Positions 12,680 to 18,500 of a DNA stretch of 18,500 bases are shown here, piece by piece (within the stretch, counting starts at the first letter, position 1; each line of letters begins with the position of its first letter). Both the position numbers and the translations under genes were made by a program. The notes below the pieces were generated by a model. That model searched no databases. It saw only the letters and a list, made by a program, of their open reading frames with translations, and was not told where the DNA came from. The stretch is taken from positions 1-18,500 of the forward strand of contig JADLCZ010000040.1 of NCBI GenBank assembly GCA_020846955.1, read 5' to 3'. The stretch is from Candidatus Nomurabacteria bacterium (GTDB lineage: Bacteria; Patescibacteriota; Minisyncoccia; Phycocordibacterales; UBA9973).

Positions 12680-14506
12680 TTACTTTATAAGAATCTTGAC
12701 AGTGGGTGTTGACCCACGATCGTCTTTTATTCTAATAAAGTATATACCAGGACAATATCCTGATAAATCAATATTTTTTTGATCAGATTCTTTTATAATC
12801 TGACCATAGAAATTACAAAACTGAAAAATAGTTTCTTCCTCTCCACCTGTTACAATAACCAAGCCGGTAGTTGGATTTGGGTAAACTATCAATTTAGAAG
12901 ATACAATACTCTCATAATCAACTTTTTTAATAACTGAATACTCAAATTCCCCATTGTAGTCAACTTGCTTCAGGCGATAAAAAGTTTTATATTTAATCAA
13001 TTGATTATCAATGAACTTGTATTGAAGAATTTGATTGCAGGTTCCTGAACCTTTTACCATTCCAATTTTTTCGAAATCAATTCCATTGATAGATCTTTCG
13101 ATTTCAAAACGATCATTATTGATTTCGGTAGCAGTAGTCCAATTGAGAACCACTTTCCCACTAATAACCTCGGCGTCAAATTTAATTAATTTAACAGGAA
13201 GTGACTGTTCACGATTGTTACTTCCAAAGGTAAAAAGCCCAAAGGCAGATACATTTGTCAATGATACAGTTCCATTAATTGTATTCACAGTAACACCTTT
13301 CGTACCGCCACTTGCGGTAACCCAATCAGTGCCATTGTAGCGAGCAAGAAATAAATTTGATGTATCAATGTAAGGGTTAGTAATACCTGAAAAAGTACTA
13401 TCTTCATAATATAAAGTAACGGTTGGAGTTGAAGTACCAGTTCTTGCAATAGACCAGTATTCTTTTTTTGACACATTACTAATACCAGAACCTGACACCG
13501 ATGTGTCACTGTAGTAAGTATTGAAGTACTCAACGGTGAATGTATCTGTGGTAGATGCATTAGTAGATACGGAAGGAGAATTGTTAATTGTGCATTGAGC
13601 CCATTTCCCTCCCTTACCAACAGAAAAAACAAAATTCGCTTTTCCAATTATTCTTAAAGGCCCATTCACATACTTGGTATTAGTTGCACCTGTAATTGAT
13701 GCACCTGAATTAATAGTTACCAAATGACTTGCGTCAGTTGTAACAATACCATTTAATGTTAATTCTCCACCTGATGGGATAATGATATTGCCATCTAAGG
13801 TATTACCACCTGGCAGTATTAAATAATAGTACGGGTATGCAGAAACTGTTTGGTTTGTTCCAGTATACTCAACTGTAGAGTAAGCAGGAAAAAAGTATCC
13901 TTTTGTTGACATAAAGCTACCTCCAACTTTTATATCAGAATAATTTCCTGTTTCAACTTTTAACCCAGTAGTTCCACTACCAGTAATAGCAGTGTTCAAT
14001 GTAATATCTCCTGAAACAGTTAGGTTGCTTGAATTTTTTAAATATATCTGCGTATAATTCGTAGAGCTCCCCGCATTTGCGTTATCAATATTTATTGCGA
14101 TTGATCCGCAATAGAAATTGCCACTGGAAACTATAATCTCGGTTGGATAGTTACCACTCGTTTGGGTGGTACCGTTCATAACAATACCTCCTGTTACAGT
14201 TAAATCAGCGGCGTTACAATAAAGTAACGTGGCCTCTCCTCCTGCTAAAAATACCAAATATTGGCAAGTTAGATTTACATCTAAGGTAATACTATCTCCA
14301 GAACGGATGATAACTGTATCACTTGAGGATGGAACTCCTGAGGGACTCCATGTAGCTCCTGTATTCCAGTTACCTGTACCGGTACTAGTTTTAGTATTGG
14401 CTAATGGACTTTTTACCATAATTAGTAAGATTACTAACAATAGTAAAATACGAATCTGTAGGCTAAAGACCCTACCTTTCTGAAGAAAATTATTTATGTT
14501 TTTCAT
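12680..14506 (-). CDS. Secreted beta-rich protein with T9SS type A sorting domain
   Basis: A 608-residue exported protein with Bacteroidota-style architecture. A signal peptide (about 1-36, core RILLLLVILLIMV) leads to TGTGNWNTGATWSPSGVPSS (43-62), typical of the start of many Bacteroidota surface proteins. A Ser/Thr/Gly/Asn-rich beta-helical or sandwich region follows (70-430). Then comes a fibronectin-like stretch beginning LPVKLIKFDAEV (436-447), with VVLNWTTATEINNDRFEIER (452-471), and the sorting domain from VYPNPTTG (541-548) to KILIK. In Bacteroidota this C-terminal domain is recognised and removed by the type IX system in the outer membrane. Such a system is not expected in CPR bacteria, so the gene is probably acquired, perhaps from a host. 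It has its own promoter with a ~15-nt leader, and a terminator. Confidence 0.9.
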   Translation of the reverse strand: MKNINNFLQKGRVFSLQIRILLLLVILLIMVKSPLANTKTSTGTGNWNTGATWSPSGVPSSSDTVIIRSGDSITLDVNLTCQYLVFLAGGEATLLYCNAADLTVTGGIVMNGTTQTSGNYPTEIIVSSGNFYCGSIAINIDNANAGSSTNYTQIYLKNSSNLTVSGDITLNTAITGSGTTGLKVETGNYSDIKVGGSFMSTKGYFFPAYSTVEYTGTNQTVSAYPYYYLILPGGNTLDGNIIIPSGGELTLNGIVTTDASHLVTINSGASITGATNTKYVNGPLRIIGKANFVFSVGKGGKWAQCTINNSPSVSTNASTTDTFTVEYFNTYYSDTSVSGSGISNVSKKEYWSIARTGTSTPTVTLYYEDSTFSGITNPYIDTSNLFLARYNGTDWVTASGGTKGVTVNTINGTVSLTNVSAFGLFTFGSNNREQSLPVKLIKFDAEVISGKVVLNWTTATEINNDRFEIERSINGIDFEKIGMVKGSGTCNQILQYKFIDNQLIKYKTFYRLKQVDYNGEFEYSVIKKVDYESIVSSKLIVYPNPTTGLVIVTGGEEETIFQFCNFYGQIIKESDQKNIDLSGYCPGIYFIRIKDDRGSTPTVKILIK

Positions 14507-14527
14507 TTTTTCGAGGAAATTTTCGTT

Positions 14528-14533
14528 ATTATA
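14528..14533 (-). promoter_or_regulatory. -10 element of the T9SS-domain gene
   Basis: TATAAT on the minus strand ending 21 nt before the ATG at 14506, giving a leader of about 15 nt. Unlike its neighbours this gene is not predicted to be leaderless. The leader has no clear Shine-Dalgarno sequence. Confidence 0.5.
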
Positions 14534-14591
14534 CTATAAATCCAGTATTTTGACGAATAACATTTTTGATTATATTTAAATAAAATTTGTA

Positions 14592-14600
14592 TGCTATAAT
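14592..14600 (+). promoter_or_regulatory. Extended -10 promoter giving a leaderless PfkB mRNA
   Basis: TGC-TATAAT (14592-14600), directly followed by ATGAAA and then ATG at 14607. With the usual spacing transcription starts at the A of the second ATG. Confidence 0.7.
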
Positions 14601-14606
14601 ATGAAA

Positions 14607-15602
14607 ATGGAAACAAATAAACATATACAATTTTTAGCAATTGGAGACATGGTTACTGATGCTTTTATTGAACTCAAAGATGCAGTAGTGCATTGCAATA
14701 TTAACAATACTGATTGTGAACTCTGCGTAAAATTCGGTGCCAAAGTCCCTTATGAAAGTGTGACTGAAATTCGCGCTGTTGGTAATAGCGCAAATGCAGC
14801 TTGTGCGGCAGCTCGACTTGGTCTTATTTCTGGCCTTGTATCAGCTACTGGGGATGATCGTTTCGGCGAGGAAGCCCGGGATACTCTTAAAAACGAAAAG
14901 GTTGTAACCAATTTTATATACAAGGACACACGCTATCCTACAAATTATCATTACGTTTTGCGTTATGGTGCAGAGCGAACAATTCTAATCAAACACGCAC
15001 CTTTTAAATATGCATTACCTACAAGCGATACAGAAGTTGACTGGCTATACTTTTCATCAATTGGTGAGCATGCACTCGACTTCCATCACGAAGTTGTAAA
15101 CTGGTTTACTAACAGACCCAATACTAAACTTGCCTTTCAGCCTGGCACATTTCAAATAAAAGTTGGGACAGAAGTATTGAAAGATATTTATGCTAAAACT
15201 GAAATATTTTTCTGTAATAAAGAAGAAGCGCAGATTATACTTAAAAGTGAAGAAAAAGATATTAAAAAATTAGCAAAAAATATGCATACACTCGGGCCAA
15301 AGAAAGTAGTCATCACAGATGGACCAAATGGACTAACTGCAAGTGATGGTACTAGTATATATAGTCTGCCAATGTACCCAGATATAAAGGACCCAGTAGA
15401 TCGTACAGGGGCCGGAGATGCAACATCAAGTACTATTGTTGCAATGCTAGCGCTTGGTATAGAATTCAAAGATGCACTACTTTACGGACCTATTAATTCT
15501 ATGTCAGTAGTCCAATACATTGGTGCGCAAGCTGGGCTCCTTTCTCGCGAAAAAATAGAAGAATATTTGCATAACGCCCCAGAAAGCTATAAAATAAGCT
15601 AA
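14607..15602 (+). CDS. PfkB-family carbohydrate kinase
   Basis: A 331-residue kinase of the ribokinase/PfkB fold, which phosphorylates a sugar or nucleoside with ATP. Seen: the N-terminal strand HIQFLAIGDMVTDAF (6-20), the substrate-side glycine motif RAVGNSANAACAAARLG (56-72), GDDRFGEEA (82-90) and the C-terminal signature DRTGAGDATSS (265-275), whose D271 is the catalytic base. An extra loop with C30, C37 and C40 lies early in the lid region and may bind a metal. The substrate is not predictable; ribose, fructose phosphate or a nucleoside are open. The start at 14607 is preferred over the ATG at 14601, because the latter lies ahead of the expected transcription start. It faces away from the T9SS-domain gene and is followed by a small gene with its own promoter. 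Confidence 0.88.
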   Translation: METNKHIQFLAIGDMVTDAFIELKDAVVHCNINNTDCELCVKFGAKVPYESVTEIRAVGNSANAACAAARLGLISGLVSATGDDRFGEEARDTLKNEKVVTNFIYKDTRYPTNYHYVLRYGAERTILIKHAPFKYALPTSDTEVDWLYFSSIGEHALDFHHEVVNWFTNRPNTKLAFQPGTFQIKVGTEVLKDIYAKTEIFFCNKEEAQIILKSEEKDIKKLAKNMHTLGPKKVVITDGPNGLTASDGTSIYSLPMYPDIKDPVDRTGAGDATSSTIVAMLALGIEFKDALLYGPINSMSVVQYIGAQAGLLSREKIEEYLHNAPESYKIS

Positions 15603-15625
15603 AGGTATAGCACTTTTTCAGCTTG

Positions 15626-15654
15626 TTGACAAACAAGAGATTATTTGTTATAAT
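15626..15654 (+). promoter_or_regulatory. Perfect consensus sigma70 promoter
   Basis: TTGACA (15626-15631), a 17-bp spacer ending in TGT, and TATAAT (15649-15654): both hexamers match the consensus fully, with an extended -10 as well. Transcription would start near 15661, giving a 24-nt A-rich leader without a Shine-Dalgarno sequence. Confidence 0.9.
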
Positions 15655-15684
15655 ACAAAAAATTCACATAATAATAAAAAAATC

Positions 15685-15993
15685 ATGAAAACGAAAACAA
15701 CTGTTGCAGACAAGCAACTAGACCGTTTAAGTAAATTCGCAAAAATAAAAAAAGTTGCGAAAAATGAATTAAAAGTTATTATCAAGTCGCTTAATGAGTT
15801 AATCAAAAAGCGCCGTATGTATTCAACTAGTGATTACGACGAAAAAATATCTATGTTTTGGAGGACATATCACTTGGCTAATGACTTGATCAACAGGGCT
15901 GAGAAGAATATTCACCAAGCAGAAGAAAACCTGGACTACATCTATGGGCCGGAAAACTTCATGAAAAAAATGCGAGCTCTCTCGCAAAAATAA
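15685..15993 (+). CDS. Small lysine-rich protein, function unknown
   Basis: A 102-residue basic protein I do not recognise. The first half is very rich in Lys (KFAKIKKVAKNELKVIIKSL, 17-36), predicted helical; the second half has FWRTYHLANDLINRAEKNIH (58-77) and ends with Lys and Arg. The whole looks like a helical hairpin or bundle, with no cysteine, signal peptide or membrane helix. The basic first half would suit binding of nucleic acid or the ribosome, but that is inference only. It has a perfect consensus promoter and a strong terminator directly at its stop, so it is a separate, probably highly expressed transcript. It is the strongest promoter of the window. Confidence 0.8.
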   Translation: MKTKTTVADKQLDRLSKFAKIKKVAKNELKVIIKSLNELIKKRRMYSTSDYDEKISMFWRTYHLANDLINRAEKNIHQAEENLDYIYGPENFMKKMRALSQK

Positions 15994-16027
15994 AAAAAGG
16001 CGGAACATTTTACGTTCCGCTTTTTTT
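15992..16027. terminator. Bidirectional terminator between convergent genes
   Basis: GCGGAAC (16000-16006) pairs with GTTCCGC (16014-16020) around a 7-nt loop. A7 lies on the left and T7 on the right, so it can end both the lysine-rich gene (plus) and the transketolase operon (minus). The left A-run overlaps the TAA stop of the plus-strand gene. Confidence 0.88.
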
Positions 16028-16046
16028 ATTCACAAATTAATTAAAA

Positions 16047-17042
16047 TTATTTTCTTGTTAAGACTTTCCTAACAGCAGCTTCTACGTCCTTCTCCCCCAT
16101 TCCATAATGCTCAATGAGTTCGTTTGGAGTTCCAGATTGACCAAAGACATCTTTCACTCCTATGAATTCGATTGGGGTTGGACAATTCTCTGCCAAATAT
16201 TCTGCAACCGCACCACCCAAGCCTCCTTTGACTTGGTGCTCTTCGACTGTTACGAGAGCTCGCGTCTCTTTTGCCAATTCCAATACGGCATTTATATCAA
16301 GAGGCTTGATTGTCGCCATATTCATAACTTTTACTTTTATTCCTTCAGCTTCCAACTTCTTTGCAACACACATTGCCTTGTGTACGAGTGCACCGGTAGC
16401 GATGATGCCTACTTGTGCAAGTCCGGTATCTGGTGTGAAAAATATTTGCGCCTTGCCGATCTCAAATGGAGTCTCTAGAGTTGTCATTACTGGGGTCTTC
16501 TCGCGAGCAAGTCGCAAGTATGTAGGATGCTTATCCAAAGCTGTCGCCATCGTCGCCTTGTGTGCTTCGATAGAATCACATGGTGAGATCACTACCATAT
16601 TTGGCAATATGCGCATTAATGCTATATCCTCTATAGCTTGGTGTGTACCACCATCAGGGCCCACAGAGACTCCTGCATGACTTCCTACAACCTTTACAGG
16701 CAGATCATTATAACAAGCTGTTGTACGAATCTGCTCCCAATTACGCCCTGGGGAGAACATAGCATAACTTGATGCAAAAGGTATCTTGCCCATAGCAGCC
16801 ATACCTGCGGCAACTGTTACCAAGTTCTGTTCTGCAACACCAATCTCGACATAACGTTCTGGAAATCTTTCAGAGAAAAAATGCATCTGTGTACTCTCTA
16901 CTAAATCGGCGCAGAGCGCTACTACATTTGCATCAAGTTCCCCAGCTTTCAATAATCCTTGGCCGAAACCTTTGCGGATAGGCACTTGCTCTACATCTGC
17001 ATCAAACATTTTTGTATTTAAATGAAATTGTTGGTTTAACAT
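16047..17042 (-). CDS. Transketolase, C-terminal half (pyrimidine-binding and C-terminal domains)
   Basis: The second half of a split transketolase (331 residues). It moves two-carbon units between sugar phosphates together with the N-half. The Pyr domain (about 18-185) has VEIGVAEQN (65-73), whose E71 activates the thiamine ring, and GSHAGVSVGPDGGTHQAIED. The C-terminal domain (about 200-325) has KVMNMATIKPLD and EEHQVKGGLGGAVAE. The ATG at 17042 follows the N-half stop by one base, so the two are almost certainly co-translated in fixed ratio. Split transketolases are known in archaea and several bacteria. Domain order and motifs favour transketolase over DXS. Confidence 0.93.
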   Translation of the reverse strand: MLNQQFHLNTKMFDADVEQVPIRKGFGQGLLKAGELDANVVALCADLVESTQMHFFSERFPERYVEIGVAEQNLVTVAAGMAAMGKIPFASSYAMFSPGRNWEQIRTTACYNDLPVKVVGSHAGVSVGPDGGTHQAIEDIALMRILPNMVVISPCDSIEAHKATMATALDKHPTYLRLAREKTPVMTTLETPFEIGKAQIFFTPDTGLAQVGIIATGALVHKAMCVAKKLEAEGIKVKVMNMATIKPLDINAVLELAKETRALVTVEEHQVKGGLGGAVAEYLAENCPTPIEFIGVKDVFGQSGTPNELIEHYGMGEKDVEAAVRKVLTRK

Positions 17043-17043
17043 A

Positions 17044-17934
17044 TTATTTTTTTAATGCGGTTAATTGATCCATTGTAGTTTGCAGTTCGGCCAATGCAAC
17101 TTCTTTTTGTTTATCCTTTGGTACTACATCTATTGGTCCCGAGCCTGGAGGATTGCCATGCCAGCGATAATCACCTTCAAAAGATTTCACACCGCGACTT
17201 GGAATTGTGATTGCGATGATTATTGACGGCTTGTTAGCTACTGCATGTGCACGATTTATAGCATCGTTTACCTCACTCATATTGTGGCCATCTACTTCTT
17301 GTGCATGCCAGCCGAACTCCTCATACTTCTTTGCCATATCTCCAAGTGGCAGAACTTTCTCTGTATCACCATCGATCTGGATAAAATTGCGGTCAATAAA
17401 TGCAACAACATTGCGTAATTTTTCTTTACCAGCAAGCAATGCTGCCTCCCAGACATTACCTTCATTGTTCTCGCCATCACCCATAAGTACATAGAACTTT
17501 TTATGGCCACCATTTATACGATCAGCTATTGCCATACCAACTGCTTGTGAAAGTCCACAACCAAGGGGTCCAGAACTAGTCTCTACCATCGGTAGAAATT
17601 CTCGGTGTGGATGACCTTGTAGTCGTGAACCAAATTTACGTAGTGTCATTAATTCCTCAACGGGGAAATACCCAGCATGCGCCATTGTTGCATAAAGAAC
17701 TGGGCAGATGTGCCCATTGGAAAGTAATAGTCGATCGCGCTCAGGCCAACTTGGATTCTTGGGATCATGCTTCATTGTGTGGAAATATAATAGTGTGAAA
17801 ATATCTGTCATGCCAAGTGACCCAGCAGTGTGGCCAGATTTTGCCTCGGCAAGCATCTCGATAATGCTCATACGAATCTTGGTCGCCTTGATTTGTAAAT
17901 CTAATACTTGCTCGTCAGTGAGATGTGAATCCAT
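17044..17934 (-). CDS. Transketolase, N-terminal half (pyrophosphate-binding domain)
   Basis: The first half of a split transketolase (296 residues), holding the thiamine pyrophosphate/Mg site. Seen: SGHTAGSLG with H35, LLLSNGH with H75, the GHPH segment (107-110) and the pyrophosphate motif GDGENNEGNVWEA (152-164), where N160 and D153 bind the metal. A complete PP domain with a natural end, so this is a gene split and not a frameshift. It is 5 nt after the epimerase-like gene and 1 nt before the C-half, which makes a compact operon of the non-oxidative pentose phosphate pathway. The ATG at 17934 follows an AT-rich run without a Shine-Dalgarno sequence. Confidence 0.94.
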   Translation of the reverse strand: MDSHLTDEQVLDLQIKATKIRMSIIEMLAEAKSGHTAGSLGMTDIFTLLYFHTMKHDPKNPSWPERDRLLLSNGHICPVLYATMAHAGYFPVEELMTLRKFGSRLQGHPHREFLPMVETSSGPLGCGLSQAVGMAIADRINGGHKKFYVLMGDGENNEGNVWEAALLAGKEKLRNVVAFIDRNFIQIDGDTEKVLPLGDMAKKYEEFGWHAQEVDGHNMSEVNDAINRAHAVANKPSIIIAITIPSRGVKSFEGDYRWHGNPPGSGPIDVVPKDKQKEVALAELQTTMDQLTALKK

Positions 17935-17939
17935 AAAAT

Positions 17940-18500
17940 TTATTTTAAACTTCTTAATCTATTAAGTAAACCAATTTTGTCCTCAGAGTTAAATAGTAGT
18001 GAACCTGTAATCATTCTCGTTGCACCAGATTGAACAAGTAGCGGGGCTGTCTCTTCATTTACACCAATGTCAATCTCTATTGGTAAATCAGGGTATTTCT
18101 CTCGCAACATTTTTATACGATCATATACTTTTTCATCAAGCTGTACTCCTCCAAACCCAATTCTATCATTCCCCATACATTGTACAAAATCTACCAGGTT
18201 AATAAAAGTATATACTGTTTCAAGTGACATACTTGGTTTAAATGCAATTCCAATTTCAACCATATCACGCACATAAGTATCCATACCCTCCAGAAAGTCT
18301 TTGAAATCTTCTAAGCTATCCATTGATTCTAAATGAAAAATAATTCTTTTTGGACCAAGCTTCATATAAAGGTCAAAATTCTCAACTGCATTTTTTACCA
18401 TTAAATCAAATTCAAAATCGAATTCCTCCCAGTAAGGTAAACCTTCTTCCTCTCTAATAATTTTCTGAAATTCAAAATCATCAAAACCTTGCGTAGTAAA
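17940..18500 (-). CDS. Ribulose-phosphate 3-epimerase-like protein (5' end outside window)
   Basis: The last 186 residues of a TIM-barrel protein of the ribulose-5-phosphate 3-epimerase family; the frame is open to the window edge, so the N-terminus lies outside. Similar to the family: DLMVKNAVENFDLYMKLGP, IIFHLES, GIAFKPSMSLETVYTFINLVD, EIDIGVNEETAPLL and MITGSLLF. Changes: the metal-ligand His in the family's DVHLMV is Asp (EFDLMV), and the family's NPGFGGQ loop reads DRIGFGGVQ. The aspartate of VDGG is kept in EIDIGV. The context, directly before split transketolase, supports a pentose-phosphate role, but activity is uncertain. An internal ATG at 18401 is not the start, as homology continues upstream. 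Confidence 0.78.
   Translation of the reverse strand, partial: FTTQGFDDFEFQKIIREEEGLPYWEEFDFEFDLMVKNAVENFDLYMKLGPKRIIFHLESMDSLEDFKDFLEGMDTYVRDMVEIGIAFKPSMSLETVYTFINLVDFVQCMGNDRIGFGGVQLDEKVYDRIKMLREKYPDLPIEIDIGVNEETAPLLVQSGATRMITGSLLFNSEDKIGLLNRLRSLK

Noticed and set aside
12680..14506. The whole window being from a Bacteroidota genome
   Set aside because: Split transketolase, the four-helix-bundle protein in atp, the atp gene order and the coiled-coil transglycosylase fit CPR better; only this gene looks Bacteroidota-like. A contig join cannot be fully excluded.
16047..17934. A single transketolase gene broken by a frameshift
   Set aside because: Each half is a complete domain set with its own ATG and stop, one base apart, as in known split transketolases.
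16047..17934. DXS (deoxyxylulose-phosphate synthase)
   Set aside because: The arrangement in two genes, the GHPH and GSHAGVSVGPDGGTHQ segments and the pentose-phosphate neighbour fit transketolase better.
1..18500. UGA recoded as glycine or tryptophan
   Set aside because: prfA and the transglycosylase end at TGA in the expected place, and no gene needs in-frame TGA to stay open.

Overview
The window looks like part of a Candidate Phyla Radiation (Patescibacteria, probably parcubacterial) chromosome. This is inferred from an AT-rich, tightly packed genome, a four-helix-bundle (S23/IVP) protein, a short RRM protein, a coiled-coil lytic transglycosylase of the kind common in that group, a split transketolase and a divergent ribulose-phosphate epimerase. 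UAA, UAG and UGA all act as stops, and RF1 is encoded, so the code is standard; this argues against the UGA-glycine lineages (Gracilibacteria/SR1).

Region 1 (1-6427, minus strand) is an F1Fo ATP synthase operon, read right to left: atpI/Z-like, atpB, atpE, atpF, atpH, atpA, atpG, a four-helix-bundle gene, and atpD (cut by the window edge). The c-subunit residues point to proton coupling. The four-helix-bundle gene between atpG and atpD is out of place. atpG carries two in-frame palindromic insertions (45 and 48 bp). Four spacers of the operon consist of 7-bp quasi-repeats that stay in register, in one case for eleven units.

Region 2 (6474-10798) starts with a divergent tRNA-Ile(GAU) whose T-loop has C at the Psi55 position, closed by a very strong bidirectional terminator. 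Then come minus-strand genes for an RRM protein, RF1 (prfA), L31 (rpmE), a secreted coiled-coil lytic transglycosylase, L25 (rplY) and a small coiled-coil protein. A 115-nt nested hairpin lies between rpmE and prfA.

Region 3 (10827-15993) has an FAD-linked D-lactate/glycolate dehydrogenase-type oxidase, a 608-residue secreted protein with a Bacteroidota-type T9SS sorting domain (probably acquired), a divergent PfkB sugar kinase, and a lysine-rich small protein behind a perfect consensus promoter.

Region 4 (16047-18500, minus strand) is a non-oxidative pentose-phosphate operon: an epimerase-like gene (cut by the edge), transketolase N-half and transketolase C-half.

The most general signal is at the starts. 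Seven genes have a -10 hexamer, usually of the extended TGnTATAAT kind, ending exactly 6 nt (once 7 nt) before the ATG. Transcription would then begin at the start codon, giving leaderless mRNAs. No start in the window has a convincing Shine-Dalgarno sequence.
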